Under the pieces are notes generated by a model. It was not told the DNA's origin and did not search any database. It saw nothing but the letters and a program-made list of their open reading frames with translations. A program made the translations under genes and the position numbers. From positions 79,702,744-79,766,743 of the forward strand of contig NC_021674.1 in assembly GCF_000247815.1 (NCBI RefSeq): a stretch of 64,000 nt of DNA, written 5' to 3'. Source of the DNA: Ficedula albicollis (taxonomy: Eukaryota > Chordata > Aves > Passeriformes > Muscicapidae). Positions 39,051 through 53,040 of this stretch are shown here, piece after piece. Numbering within the stretch: the stretch's first letter is position 1; each line of letters opens with the position of its first letter.

Positions 39051-41198
39051 GCTGAAATACAGCTCTGCCAGCAGTAAGATGGAAGATGGAAGCAGTCAGA
39101 ACATTGCCTGCCAGTGAGTACAATAGGTATATTGTGGTGCCACAGTTCACTAAAGAAACAGCTAACAACTCTTTCAGTAGCACAAAAACAAGATAACATT
39201 TTGTTACAGTACATCATCTATATCAGCAATCACAAACTCAAAGTATTGTGGATACACAGAATGGAAACCAGCTAAAGGTAACATAATACATTTTCATTCC
39301 CAGGCAGGCAATTATCTTCGCACTTTTTAGAGAAATAATGCTTTTGAATGCATCAGCAAGCTGAAAATGAAACATGTTTTCAAGATTAGAGGGGACAAAT
39401 TCCTGGTCAAATTGAAAATGTTTGTGCAATTTTTAAAATCTTAAGCTACTCCCACCCCTCTTCCCAAACAGCCACCAGTCATTTCGAGCCTGGTAGGAAT
39501 TTTTTTTCCTGTTAACTGCTAGAGGGCTGCTAGGGGCTACCTACAGCAACTCAAAGCAGGACTGCCACCAGCAATAAATTAGATCATCTGTGGCTTTGTT
39601 TAGGTGAGTTTAGAGATGGTTTGTGGCTTTGCTATTAACTACCAGATGCCTCTGTACTGTGCTGGGGATGATTCCCACAGAGGTGGGCTCACTTCTTACA
39701 GATACAGATAACAGCACATTCTGGTGGGTTTTACTATGCCTGCTCAGTATGGCTCAGTGTAATGTTAGCAGTATGTGTGCATACATAAGCAGAGGAGATT
39801 TTAAAGCTACTGGACGCTAAGAATATCTGTATTTGTGGTCCCACACCACACCTGAGAGCAGTGCTCTACAGAATTATCAAGGAACCTGATTAGCGTAATG
39901 AATTTTGATTCTGTCCAGAAGCTGTGACAAATCAGTTTGCTGAGCCAGTATCATCTGAGGAGTATGCAGGCCCATAGTAATTCCTGGTGAAATTAGAGGA
40001 GGAAGAAAACTGTCATTGCAGAAAAATAAACTTGCATGCTGAAATGTACACTGCACGGAGAAACTGAGCTTTGTTATTTTACTCAGCAGGACCATGTGGT
40101 GATAAAGTGGGACTGCTCTGGCATTTCAGAATTGCTGTTCTGAGTTGTAACACGGTCCTCAAAATGTCACAGCCTTGAGGAAGTGATGGGCTGGTTTCTT
40201 AGCAGGAGCAGAGCTCCAGAGCTACCCTGGATGAACTGATTTGCACCATGTGGAGCTTCTGTCACAATTTTAGACCACAAAGAAAATAATTAGGGGATCC
40301 AAGTTTATTAAATTTTAATAAAACCTTTGCTTGTTTAAAACTTACATATTTCATTATCTTTACTTATGAAAGGGTGCATTTGTGTAGAGAAAGGTTGGAC
40401 TTTGCTAACCCCCTTTGCACAAAACAGCACAAGCCCCTACATGGCTGTGTGTGATTATTGCATTAACACATCTCTATGGTTACACCACAGAAACCTTTAA
40501 GTGTGAATGCATTTTTTCTTTTAAGTACCAAGATGTTCCTGATGGAAAAAAAAAATGACCTCTTCTTGGCTTCTGAGATAGAGTCAGGGATGTGATTAAT
40601 GCTGACTGTATTCCACTGTTTTTCCCTGAAGACTAGCTATTAATATTTTCCAGTGATGTATGTCCTTTCACTTAACCACAAATGGGTGGTCAGAAAGGTA
40701 TCTAAGCTCATATTTTGTCTTAAAGAATCACTTTCACTATGCCATTACACATATGGCCTTTGACTCGATATCCATGGACTGATCCCTTCCAAAAATGCAT
40801 GAATGGACACCTCATCCCATCTTACTTTTTTCCCCAGTTATCTGCTGTTTAAAGCAGATCCAAGAGCCTGTGAAATGGTGGGTATTTCTAGATTTGGCAT
40901 ATTACTGGGTAGATTTGGTATATTACTATTAACTCTTAGTGGCAGGCTGCTGAAGAGCTTTACTCATCTGTTACTACGTGCTCTTTGATGTACAGCCTTG
41001 AGAAGTTGGTTTGATTTGGCTTTATTTTTGGTTCTATCAGCTGTATCATTGGGTTGGCCCAACAAAATAGCTGACACTTTCAGAAGGATGCATCTCTCAT
41101 TTTCTTTTAAGCAAGCATATTAATAGAGAAGAAAGGTATCAGGATCCAAAGCTGTGCTCTGTTACACAGATGTAGACTAATAAATAAAACAACCCCCT
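39051..41198. other. Unique sequence, no gene recognised
   Basis: AT-rich non-coding sequence. It contains one 21-bp tandem pair at 40890-40931. Confidence 0.45.
40890..40931. repeat. 21-bp tandem pair
   Basis: AGATTTGGCATATTACT at 40890 recurs with one change at 40911. The unit is 21 bp and the last few bases diverge. Confidence 0.8.
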
Positions 41199-41460
41199 GA
41201 ACCAAATTGAACCACAAGAACATAGCAGTAGAACAAACCAAGATACTGATGGGTGAGATAAACGAAATAAAAGGCTTGAAAGCAAAATGGGATAATAGAA
41301 GTTTCCTCACTCTTCACTCAGTTCACCACGAACCAAATTGAACCACAAGAACAGAGCAGTGGAACAAACCAAGATACTGATGGGTGAGACAAACAAAATA
41401 AAAGGCTTGAAAGCAAAATGGGATAAGAGAAGTTTCCTCACTCTTCACTCAGTTCACCAA
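41199..41460. repeat. Two-copy tandem duplication, 131-bp unit
   Basis: GAACCAAATTGAACCAC begins at 41199 and at 41330, and both copies end in CACTCAGTTCACCA. Five substitutions are visible (about 4%), so it is older than the 173-bp and 689-bp duplications. Confidence 0.95.
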
Positions 41461-43979
41461 CTTTCATTTTTCTTCCAAGATCTGTGAATTTCTTATGGCC
41501 CTCTCTAGATTCCTAGGAAAGAATGATCTTTCTGCTTATCAATTCCTCATTCTATGTCCTGGTGCCCAGAAATTTAAGTCTCCTGTTAGAGTCAATTTTA
41601 CAACATATATTCTTCAAAAAGTTATGTTTTATAATTTACAGTCATTTACATGCATTTTTTGAGCCCTGCAATAATTGGAACCTCTTGGCACTAACAGATA
41701 TCCATCAAGAGCATGCTTGCTAATGAATTAGTGTCTAGTCCTCTAATAATATCCCAAACACCTCAGTTTGGTTCTTCAAAATAATTGGTAACACTAAGTT
41801 TGCTGTTTTTCTTCATGCAAACAACTGATAGAATGTAGAAACCAGTGAGCATGCCCCTGGGGTCTGGGAGTCTGGGCTTCTTCAGGGCTTCAATCTGAAA
41901 ATTCAAATCTCACAGCCTACAAACTATCTCACAATCCCACAAACTATCAGAGGTACAGAGTCATGTATATATGTTTTTCCCCTTCAAGAGGCTCTTTTTG
42001 CTCTGAAAAGCCAGGGCACAACTGTTGTGCATGTCATTTCTAAAACTGCCTCTTCACCTCTTGGTGAGCAACCATTTTGGCAGAAATGTCAGTATTTCTG
42101 CCTTTTAATAATTTTGATGAAAGAAAGGGTAAAAAGTGTCCTCCTTTCTAAAGAACTAATAGCAAGTGGCATCCCTCACTCAGAAAATTTTCTTGAAAGT
42201 GCCTGTCCCCCAAAGACACATAATGAATGCTCCTGTTGCCAGGAGGCAATTGATATCTTCATGGGGAGGGTTTAATAAATTGAAGCACAGTGGTCAGCTT
42301 CCCAGAAAAATGTCACAGAAGGGCAGCTGTCAGGGAGAAACTATAGTAACATGGGAGGCAGGTACAGAGAATTAGCAGAGTCCAGACAAATCAATTCCTG
42401 CTGCAGTTTACCATCCTAGTTGCATGAAAGTGGAGGTAAGCTGAAAACCTAAAATGCTTTTGCAGCAAATAAATAAGTAAGATTCTGGAAGACCAGTATT
42501 ATTTAATGTACATGGTCTGAGTAGCTGAAGCCCAAAATTTCATTTAGTTGTGGTTATTTCTTTGTGTTGCAAGACTTGGAACTTATGAAAACTATCTGAT
42601 TAATGTATTGGGGTATTTTTGCCTATGATTATTTTCTTGCAGTGTCTGCAGCCTTCCAGAGTCTGCACAGAAGTGCACATGAGCCAGGAAAATTAAGGTA
42701 GTTGTAAACAAGTTCTCCTAGACACTATGATGCTACCAATGATCATATAAATCAGCCAGCCCACTCATTGATGTGAAAAGGTAAAATATAAATAAGACTT
42801 ATTTTTAACTTAGTTCACTTCAGATGGTCATAATTGAATGAGTATAAATATTAGAGATGAGGATGTTTTTCCTAAATATTGCCAGGACCATGATATTGAT
42901 TTCAAAGGATGGCTCCTTACTAAAATCAGTAATTCTGCCTGACAGAATCAGAGACAGCCTCAAGGACCAACAATGATATTTTGATTTATATGTTCAAAGA
43001 ACCCTAGATCTGGGGTTTTTACCCATCTTAGTATATTTTAGAGGTATTTAAAAACCACAGCTAAAATTGAGGTGGTTGGATTTAGGCCCTTTAAGACCGC
43101 TGCTGAATTTTGAACTGATTTCTTAGGAGTTTTTTGGGTTTTTTTATCTGCAAAGACCCGGCAGAGCTGATTTAATCTCTAATGGCAAAAGCAAGGCAGA
43201 GCAGTGCACTCCTTCTGTTGCTTTTGGAATCGATAATGTCATCTGCTGCATCAGAAGAAACGTAAATCCTTAAATTTAGATGTCTGGAGCACAGCTTAGC
43301 TGTTCCTGTCTTACTCTGGTATTTGAAATACTTTGCAGTGTGAGCACCCAGGGCTGATGCTTGCTTCCTAATGGACCCAATGCTGGAGACCCTGTGCTCT
43401 CTCTGTCAACAATCCTTTAGTAGGTTTTTTAGTGCTTGATGCCCTCTGAGCAGGCAAGACTGTGTGTAGGGCCATAGAAAGTAGATTTGGCCAAGTTTTT
43501 TATAGAAAAATGCAAATATTTTAGGGTTGTTGAGTAACATTTTATGTCACAATGAAAAAGACAAGCTATGTTTACCCTTTAGCAATAACAGATGGTTATC
43601 GTAGGGTGTGGGGAGAAGAAACACATTGGGTTGTTTCCAATGGGGATTTCAGTGTACATGGAAATTAGAAATATGTGGGGATGAAGGTGAAAAAATAAGT
43701 TTTAAGGAAGCAACATGGTTGTATATGACATATTATTCTGCAGATTAATTCTCAGTTTGGAGCCATGTCCATTCACATTTTCTTTTGAACACCCAACCTG
43801 GACTTCCAAACAGATGCATGAACATATGGAAGTCTTGTGTCTTCAGTGTCTTTAGATGCTAAATTGCATTCCAAGAGGCTTAAACTACTTCAAGTCTGTC
43901 TTCAGAATAAACTTTTCTGGGAAAGGAGGTTTAGGGATAGCTGTAGGGCTATTCTGTGGTGATAATGGGAAATAACTGA
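41461..43979. other. Unique sequence, no gene recognised
   Basis: AT-rich non-coding sequence without recognised elements. Confidence 0.45.
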
Positions 43980-44313
43980 GTTGTTGGCAAAAGAGGAAGG
44001 ATGAAACATAAGGAAGTGTCTTAAGGTATCATTCATTAGAGGAAACATGGGAAATTTTGGAATTTCTGTTCAGAGGCTTAGACCTACCATGTAAACATTA
44101 GGAAAATTCCATTAATACACTCAAGTTCTCTATGAATAGCTTGAAAACTGAGTTGGCAAACGAGGAAGGATGAAACATAAGGAAGTGTCTTAAGGTATCA
44201 TTCATTAGAGGAAACATGGGAAATTTTGGAATTTCTGTTCAGAGGCTTAGACCTACCATGTAAACATTAGGAAAATTCCATTAATACACTCAAGTTCTCT
44301 ATGAATAGCTTGA
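43980..44313. repeat. Two-copy tandem duplication, about 169-bp offset
   Basis: GTTGGCAAA begins at 43983 and 44152, and the shared block runs to ATGAATAGCTTGA. Nearly identical, with one substitution (AGAGG/CGAGG) and a short indel near the left edge seen. Confidence 0.95.
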
Positions 44314-47300
44314 TTCTTACTTTATGAAGTTGTCAAGGTTTCCAAATCCCAAGCCACTTTATCTCCACCAGAAACAGGGCTTCCTCGTTCTGCTTTCTCA
44401 GAACAGAGCAGATGCCAGGCTGGATCACTGCTGGGGCAAGAAAGCTCTCAGGGAGTCCAAACCTGGTGCAGGCACGACCCTAATGGCTACAAGGTGTGCT
44501 ACATGATACAGGAAACAGGGCCCATTTCTTCTGCTCACTCAAGCATTAATTCTCCTCAATGAGAAATTAAAAGAATAAGACCTATGTGAACAGGGGAATA
44601 CAAGTTGAAATGGGGTTGACCCACTTTCTTTCTTTTCTTATGCAGCACCTCCTAAATCATGCCAGGGAAGATGGATTATACTTTCAGTCATGAGATAAAC
44701 CTGTAAACTAGTTCTTGTCTGCAGCACTTGTGTATTATAGATCTTGTGTCTCCTGAAAGATGAATAATTACAGTCCCTGGGGATACCCTCTTTCAAAAAT
44801 GCAGTCATCATGGATTCTGCAGTGTGGGATAGCTGTATGGACAACGATGATAAAGCGAGCAGCCTTCTTGTCCCCAACAGGCATGAAAGTGAAATGGGAA
44901 GAGAAAACAGTTCTCATTAGATTAATGAGCAAGGCTTCTCATTTCTGGACTAGTTTCTGTTTCCTTTGCTTTGATGAAATAAATACAATTTGATAAGGAC
45001 AACCATGTACCATCAAATCAAACTGTGGCATTAACCATTTGCATACACCCTGATTTAAAGCAGACTTCTCCCAAAATAATGTCCTATGGATAGAATAGAT
45101 CCTTCAGAATAAATTGACTGGATTTTCTTCACCTCTTTTCCTGTTTGGCAATCTGTCTTCATTGAAAACTTGGTGAATCAGATAACAAAACCTAATGAGT
45201 TGTGCATCATAAATCTGTAATGTATCTCATGGATGAATTCTTCCATGTGCATGTGACATTTACCCTATATTTAGAATGTTGGGCATACTCATTTTCCAAG
45301 TGCTACACGAAGAAGAGTTTATAAGAATTCTCTTTGAGCATATGCGCTGAATCTAACATACAGAGGTGCTACACAGGGCCTCTTTTCAGGGACCTTTTCA
45401 GAACCAGTATCTATTGTAAAGAACATAGTGCAGAAGACACAGCCATTGTTATGAAGCAAATGAGCTTTCCAAGCTGAGGCATCTTTTGGGGTAGATGGAA
45501 AGTTCATTGCTACCATGCATGCAAAAATCACTAAGTGATACTTCTCTGTCTGCCTCTGTTTGGTGCCACTGAAGCAGGTAGTTAGCATAACTGGTAGAGC
45601 TGTACTCTTACCTTGCTACCCTTTGTGGTACCAACAGGCAAAATGGTCACATAGACCCGACCCAGCTACCCTGCCACTGAGAGATGCCATGCTCTCAAAA
45701 GAAAGCAGAATACAGGCAAGCTTAAATTGCAATATTTGCCATCATGCTCCATTTTACAAAGAATCAGACATCTCTTCATCAATGCATTGGCCTAGGATTG
45801 ATCTGGGTAGAACAAAGGAGACAGGATTTAATAACTATGCAAGTCAAAATGACCTTTCTGGAAAGGTGACAACAGCTGCAAGTGCGTAGAGACACAGAGC
45901 TTGGAATCTTTGCACACATGCAAGGAAAGCTCACCATTTTGCCTCTGGCATTTGGGCTCAAAGTGGGAAAAGGACCAGAGATGTCTTCAGCTGCCTCATT
46001 AAGTGAAAGTATAGCTACTCTCCCAGGAGTAGGGTAGGGTGTTCGTCACTCCCCAGCTTAAATGATGTATTTCAAAGCCGCCGTTGTTAGCATCCAACAA
46101 TGCCTCAACCTTGAAAAGAGTTTCTGTGCAGAAAAGCTTGAAACAGCAAAGCATCTTCTAGCTCTAGGAAGACAAAAGATGATCAGCATTTACAAAGATT
46201 AGAGCGCAGACACAATAGGGACATGCATTCAGGACATGCATTATGTTTTTATTATTGCTTGTATTATTGCTACCACCAGTACTTTTGTTATTATCCTGAC
46301 GAAGGCAAACACAAAAGGCCTCTGAATATGCTCCTCAATATACAATACCTTGTCTCTCCAGGATGACAATGATTATACAGAAATGGGAGGGAAAACAGCA
46401 CTCTAAAGTAAAGTCTCAGCATTTAAGCTCCATCAGTCCTTAAGCAGTGACTCTGGGACCCATCCAAAAAACCAGGATGTATTGATTAAACATGGGAGCA
46501 TAAAAAGCACATACCTGCTAAAGCTTCAAACACAGAAACCAAATAAGGTCTTGTCCAATATTTATCATGTTATACAATACAAAATTGCCTGAACAAGCAC
46601 TAATGGACTATATTTGAACTGATCATTACACCTTCTTTATCTACATGCGTATTTAAATTTCATATCAATATCTCTTTAGGTCAGAATCAATAGCAAAACT
46701 CCAAGCTCTGTCAGCTTGTCCTAGCATAAAGACTGGCTGTAAAAAAATCTAAACCTTTTCATTCTACCTTTTAGGTCACAAAATCCTGGTTTAAGACAAT
46801 TAGAACCCTAAGTCCTAATGTTATATCAAGTGCCAGCATTGACCTGAGGTGGTGATGGTTTTTCTCCCAGTGTCTTTGGCCATGGTACGTTTCCTGGTGG
46901 TAAGCTGTCCAATATAGTTTTATAAAATAGCATTTAACCATTCAATATTTTGCTTGCTGACATTGTGTCACAAAGCAGTGTTCTGTCAAGCAGTTTGAAA
47001 AGGGCAATAGCTTGCAGAGTGCAGACAAAAAAAACCCCACCAACAAACAAATAAAAGACAAAGATTAATCTGAAGGGAAAAAAAATATATGCGAAATCCC
47101 CAAAATTCTAGAAAAAGACTTGCCCAAATATGTACAGCATTCTGTAGTCCAAGTCAGGAGTGAGGACACCCCCATCCCACTCTTCTTCCCACAGCCTCTC
47201 TGTGTTCCCAGGGTGGGGATCCCACAGCAGAAGCGACCCTCAGCTGGCATCAGGTGGAGAGAAGGGAGAAAAAGCGTCAAGGAATGGTGGGCTAGCATGC

Positions 47301-48655
47301 AACCACATTTTTTTACATGTTTGAGGGGTATATCTGCTACAATGAATGTGATAACATTAAGTGAAGAAAGGAAAAGGGATTGTGTAAGAGTTTCCTGTGA
47401 CATGTGTGAGACAGGAGAAATGGCTTTAAAAAATCCTGTGAGCTGAGAAACCATGTCCAGGTCTCATTATTATAGTTACTCTCCCAAGAGCTGAAATAAA
47501 AAAGCTGCTGGCAGAGCTGTGGGAGTGAGCCAGAGTGGCCATCAGAGAAGTGAGCAGCAGGAGGAGAGAGGGAGCAGGTAATAGAAATAGGTCACTCCAT
47601 CAGATCAGATCAGTCTAAATCAGGCCTCACACCTTGTCAGAAGTTAATAGTCTCAGACTGAGAGGGAAGGTTACAGTGTGATGGGAAAAGCAACCCACCA
47701 GCCTCCTCTAGAAGACTGCAATTTGTTCAAGCTGTAGATATTTTTACCAATTATTTATTGCAACGCTGCCTTGTCAGAGTGAGGTTTTTTTCTCCCTAAA
47801 GTAAGAATATTGCTTATCATCAATTTCATCCCTGTTTGCAATGGATTAATCTCTTCAAGCATGACAAAGTGCACTACAGCTTTCTGGGATTTTCTGGGGT
47901 GCACTTCCCTAAAATTCACACTTTGTGTCTGTAGCTGCCAGCTGAGTCTTGGTAGGGGGGATGCACACCCCTTGTTTAGGAGGCTACAGCTTTGCATGCG
48001 CTCATCTGTTATTTGTGGGAAATTTTGCCCTAAGGTTTATCAACTTGGGAAGAATTGTAACCATTCACATGACAGGAACTACTCTTGCCCTTCTCTGCAT
48101 ATCCTGGGTTGACAAGGGAATAGGCCAGTGAAGGTTGTCTCACCAGGGCCATTCCTCCACTGATCATGTCCAAAGGAAGAGGTTTAATCTTTGGCTTTTA
48201 GCAAACTCTCAAGGTCATAGTGCAGTGTCCCTACCAAAAATGATGTTCTGTCCTAAGTATTTAATTCCTAGATTTCACTTATGGCTTCCTTGCTTAGTAG
48301 GATGCAGCAGGGAAGGGTGGTGCCTGGGCCTTGCAAGGGAGACTCCAACTTCAGTCAGTCCCAGCATTTCTACGTCAGCCAGTGTGGTCTTACAGTCTCA
48401 GCCCACCACCTTAATTTTCAAGATTTTTTTGAGAGCTCATATTTAAGGAAACAGGAATGTGTAGAATATCTATGTGGTCTTGCCTGCTTTACCAATATAT
48501 AAAATATCATCATGCCAGATGTAACATGCCCTGCAATATAGGTGATTAATTGTTATATAAAGTGATGGAGAGAGAGGAAAAGAGGGGGAGAAAGACTGCT
48601 AGTGCTAAACTTGTGGATTCAGGAATTTTCAGGATGAGGACGAGAGTCCTGGATT
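44314..48655. other. Unique sequence, no gene recognised
   Basis: About 4.3 kb of AT-rich non-coding sequence. The longest frames (47120-47446 plus and 47065-47454 minus) overlap each other and have no family signature. Confidence 0.45.
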
Positions 48656-48733
48656 AGGGAAGGGAAGGGAAGGGAAGGGAAGGGAAGGGAAGTTTCAGGG
48701 AAGGGAAGGGAAGGGAAGGGAAGGGAAGGGAAA
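48656..48733. repeat. GGGAA pentanucleotide array, interrupted once
   Basis: Two GGGAA blocks (48656-48692 and 48697-48733) are split by a short TTTC interruption. Purine-only on the plus strand apart from the interruption. Confidence 0.95.
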
Positions 48734-49157
48734 TGTTCCCAGGAAGGGTTATTCTCACATTTCTGTGTCCTGCTGTTCAGAGGAGGGTCTTTTGTTTGGC
48801 TTTATTATGTTTTCAACAAAACACTGATTTCTATTCTTGATGTGGCTGCTGTTGAATTCCATCCTATCCTGCAGGTGTTGCCTTCATCTCTAAAGCAGGC
48901 ATTCCTGAGCCCATCTGGGTGTGGGAGGACACTAGCCTCCTAACATATTTTACCAAAACCAGGTACTGACCTGTAAAAATAAAATAGAATCCCAGACACT
49001 AAATTTTCCTGCATGGCCTTTGCCATGCTGCTCCTCCTTGCCTCTCCTATTCTGGCATGCAAGGTAGGGAGGTGCTTTTACAGTGTCTAATACTTTAAAA
49101 TACATCAGAAGTACTATATAGCAATAGAAGCAGGTATATATGCATTTGTGTGTCTCT

Positions 49158-49205
<48 letters not shown>

Positions 49206-50754
49206 ACCCATCACCCTTGCCTACCAGATTAAATATACATGAGGGTCACTCAAGTGTTTATCAGTTGTTTCCACTGGCTGAGCCTGCAAAAATGCTCTTA
49301 TTGGGTAGACTTGTGTGCTTTGGAGGTAAAGGACATAAATGCTTTCACTGCATCCTGCATGAATATATTCATCCTGAATATAGTTACACCAATTATTTTA
49401 CCATCTGAACTCACTCAGCTGAAGAGTTCTCTTATTTGTATTAGCATCCAGTATAGGGAATGAATTTTCTTTGACTCTGTTTTGATACAGTCCACTAAAG
49501 GAAGAGCTTAAGGTGGTAAACATGGCAGGAACTATACATGTGCTCAGGTCTGCAGAAAGATGTGCAGGGAAATGAGTGAATAACTCCACCCCAGGGAGCT
49601 GCAGGGAGCATTAATTCATGTGCTCCTCTGCTGGCTGCTGCTGATCGTATCCCCAGTGGAAATACTCCAGGTCACTGAAGGGGTGAGCCCTTATCACTTC
49701 CCCAGAGCACAGCAGTCTCTTTGCATCTCCCTGCTCCAGATGGGGCAAATCAGAAAAGTCTTGGAAAGGATGTAACTGTCAAGAGCACCAACCTGGTGGC
49801 AGCTGAGTTATTACAGGAAAATGGAGTACAAGCCTTGCAATGAGCAAAAGGGGAGCATCATTAAAAGGTGCATTGTTACGGACACTTTACAGAGTGGTGC
49901 TCCCTTGAGGAGAGAAGAGCCCTGGCCAAAGTTCTTGTCCTTCTTGCCTAAGATGGATTGGCAAGGAGATGAAATCTAGAAAAAGTTAGAGCCAAGATTA
50001 ATAGCAAAAGTACAGTTAGTAACTTCACAGAGCATATCCACAAGATAATTTATGACAGCAAAGGCAGGAAGGGTATGTACCGTGGTGTTTGTATAAAAGA
50101 AGGGCAGTTCTGCAAAACAGGCTTATAAATACAAAAAATGAAAAATGAGGATATTTTTACATTTCCATAGTTGAGGAGATTTGAAGGCACAACTCATTCT
50201 TTATTTTTTACAGAAACAGTTCTCTCTATTAACCCTTCACAAGGGTTGGTTGCCCCTACAAGGGGATTTTTTGGATTTTTTTTTCTTAGTTACTTTCCTA
50301 GGAATAGTCACACACACCTCAGTGGCATCAGCTTGATGTTTGATATGTGTAAGGAACTGGGAGCCAAAAGTGGATCTATGCCACTTTGATTTTTCTCTTG
50401 GGCAGTTGAAAGACCAACTGACACCAAGTCAGGATACAAAATCATTCATAGACCAGGGCATTTAGAACTAGAAGGTTTATATATTGGCAGAATTGCTGAT
50501 CCTGCTCTACCTCTGATGGCAGCAGGCTAACCTGGAACATCCTTGGAAATAAGAGGCACTGGGTGGGTTGATTCAGCCCTCTAGGTTTGCTTGAAACAAG
50601 CCTAGTGGCTTTCTCTCAGTGTCTCAGGAGTCAAGTCCACTTTCCCTGGGAAGCAGATCAGCCTCAGGTGAGCTTCTCCTCGTCATACTCATTCAGCCAT
50701 GCAGCTTTGAGTGGGGAAGAGCAGAGCAATTCCCCTTGCTAATACCTGTCATTT
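48734..50754. other. Unique sequence with a TG microsatellite
   Basis: No gene or transposon recognised apart from the TG array. Its right end leads into the CR1 fragment. Confidence 0.45.
49163..49204. repeat. TG dinucleotide microsatellite (21 units)
   Basis: An uninterrupted TG run, preceded by imperfect TG/TCTG units from about 49147. Confidence 0.97.
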
Positions 50755-51347
50755 CCCTGGACTTCCAGAGAACAGACTTTGGCCTCTTCAGGGATCTGCT
50801 TGATAGAGCACTGTGGGATAAAGCCTTGGAGGGAAGAGGGGCCCAAGAGAGCTGGTTGATATTCAAGAATCACCTCCTTCAAGCTCAGGAAAGATGCATC
50901 CCAACAAAGAGAAAGTCAGACAAAAATGCCAGGAGGTTGGCATGGATGAAATATTTGCTCCTGAACAAACTCAAACACAAAACAGGAAGCAAGGACAAAT
51001 AGCCTGATAGGAATAGAAGAAATTATCCAAACAGCCAGGTATCACATTAGGAAAGCTAAAACTCTGATAGAATTGAATCTAACCAGGGACATCAAGGGCA
51101 ACAGGAAAAGCTTCTATAGGTATATCAGTGATAAAAGAGTAGGGAAAATGTTATGGAAAAATTCTTTACACAGAGGGTGGTGAAACACTGGAACAGGTAG
51201 CTCAGGGAAGTTGTGGATGCTCCATCCCTGGAAGGGATGGCCAGGCTAGATGGAGCCTTGATCTAGTGAATGGCATCCCTGCCCATGGCAGGAGGGTTTG
51301 AAACTGAGTGGTCTTTGAGGTCATTTCAAAAACTATGATTCCATTAT
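50755..51347 (+). mobile_element. CR1 LINE fragment with internal deletion
   Basis: One frame reads TDFGLFRDLLDRALWDKALE and then HLLQAQERCIPTKRKS, the CR1 ORF2 region between endonuclease and reverse transcriptase. A frameshift near 51003 follows. The next frame has [20 protein letters not shown] at about 51058-51120. Near 51148 the sequence jumps to the 3' region (AGGGTGGTGAAACACTGGAA) and decays near 51347. The whole catalytic RT domain is therefore missing. The 5' boundary is approximate. Confidence 0.88.
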
Positions 51348-51386
51348 TCAGTCCTTGACCTAATGAGATGCATCCATGAGTCATAA

Positions 51387-51500
51387 ATGACCTGGTGGAG
51401 GAAGTTGCTAAGTCACAGTCCATCATATTTGAGAAGTCATGGGAGTGTGGTGAAGATCCCTCTGACTGGAAAAGGAGAAACATAACCGTCATTTTTGAAA
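51387..51500 (+). mobile_element. CR1 LINE fragment, N-terminal RT
   Basis: The translation contains EEVAKSQSIIFEKSWECGED and then PSDWKRRNITVIFEKEKK. This matches the CR1 segment just upstream of RT motif 1 (typically a SWRTGEVP-DW-like block followed by VTPVFKKGKK). It belongs to the part missing from the CR1 fragment just upstream, but it lies downstream of that fragment's 3' end. It is therefore either a separate insertion or a rearranged piece. Confidence 0.8.
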
Positions 51501-52906
51501 AGGAAAAAAAGCTTCAAGTATGTGTCACCATCACTGAACAAGAGTGTGGAGGATGCAGGGCTGCTTTTAAGTCACTAAGAATAAGGTGTGTGATGGAGTG
51601 ACAGTGGACACCACTCTATGTAAACATTGGCTCAGTTTAATAGCAGGGAACTAACTAGCTGGAAGGCTGCACAGTGCCTCCAGATTAGCAATTAGCATGG
51701 TAGGGGTCATGACAAAACAGCCAGAGTTGGAAGGATGCTATTTCCAGAGTCTAGCTATATATGTCTTTTGCCAAGGCCAGGAGTCAAAAGATCCCAAGAA
51801 TGCTGGACATTAAAAAGCAAGTTCCTTGAAAGACTTGTTCACTGAGCTGTCAGGGAGTTGTTAGCAGGGAAAGGACAGGCAGATAGACAGACTCCCACAG
51901 GGGCTGAAGAAGCAGGGCATGCCTCTCTACTAGAAAGAGGTCAGAGGAGCAGCTAACCCTGCAACTGTGACAAATCCTACGTCTCAATCTCTTCTACATG
52001 CTGGCTTTTCCATCCCTCTAATCCTCTTTGTCACCTGTCCCCAAGCCCCTGTTATTTTTACCATATCTCTTTTTCAATCTGAAATAATCAGAATGGAACA
52101 AAGATCTTCAATTTATATAATGGAACAAAAATAATACCAAAAATTCTTCCCCACGGAGTCTGAGACAATGACCAGCATAAAATAACAAAGTTTTCAGTAA
52201 GCTGGGTGGACCTTTGTTTTTTCTAAATGGTTACAGTTAATTCAGAACCCAGCAATGCATATGGGTAATTCAAATGGTATTTCTCAGTGTACATTACCTT
52301 GCAGTTGTTCTTTGCCATCTCAATTCCACCTCTCCTCTTTGATTATCAGAGGAGGTACCAGTGCAGCAGCTGATGTTTTTCAAGAGGGTATAAAGAGATG
52401 TCCCATTCTGGGAGCAACAAGGCAGGGGTCTAGAGAAACAAGAGTATTGGACTCTTAGGAAAGCACTAGGTGCATCTTATGTAGGAAAATTTAAACATAT
52501 ATAAATTTCACGGTGTTGATATTTTTGTTGTGTTCACCACCCTCTTCTATTCCCACTCAGGGCAGGCTCACTGTGCCTGAAACACAACAGAATGCATGGA
52601 TAAGGAGTGACAGTACCACTGCCAAGGCTTCTGGCTTTATCTAATTTGGAAAAGTGGCATCTTCTGCAATTCCTTGGTTCCCAGCCCTGAAAGTGTTGGG
52701 AGTTGCATCTGTCAGCTGCAAAAGAGAGCCTTCATCCTGAGCCTGGGATGGCTGTGGGAAAGCCAAGGCAATACAACTCTGGTAAGCCACATGCTGCTCT
52801 TGGACCCAGCAGGGTGATGGGACAGATCTCCTTCCTGCACTCACCTTATGGAAGTGGCTGCTGGTTTTCTTTCCTCATGGGTTGATCCTGTCTCCACTGG
52901 GAACAA
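51501..52906. other. Unique sequence, no gene recognised
   Basis: Non-coding sequence. Some of the left part may be further decayed CR1, but I cannot support it. Confidence 0.4.
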
Positions 52907-53040
52907 GAAAACTCTAATTTTCCCTTTCCTGTGTCCTCTTGCCTCCTTTCTTCCACTGCTGTTGCTAAGATGGGAAAACTCTGATTTTCCCTTTCCTGTG
53001 TCCTCTCGCCTCCTTTCTTCCACTGCTGTTGCTAAGATGT
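52907..53040. repeat. Two-copy tandem duplication, 67-bp unit
   Basis: GAAAACTCTAATTTTCCC begins at 52907, with the copy at 52974. Both end in CTGTTGCTAAGATG. Two substitutions are seen. Confidence 0.95.

Noticed and set aside
41048..41065. GGGTTGGCCCAAC resembling a mariner-type terminus
   Set aside because: It is only a short palindrome. No partner inverted repeat or transposase relic was seen nearby.
45581..45660. A-box-like sequence TAGCATAACTGGTAGAGC suggesting a tRNA
   Set aside because: No B box or T arm follows at the required distance and the stems do not close.
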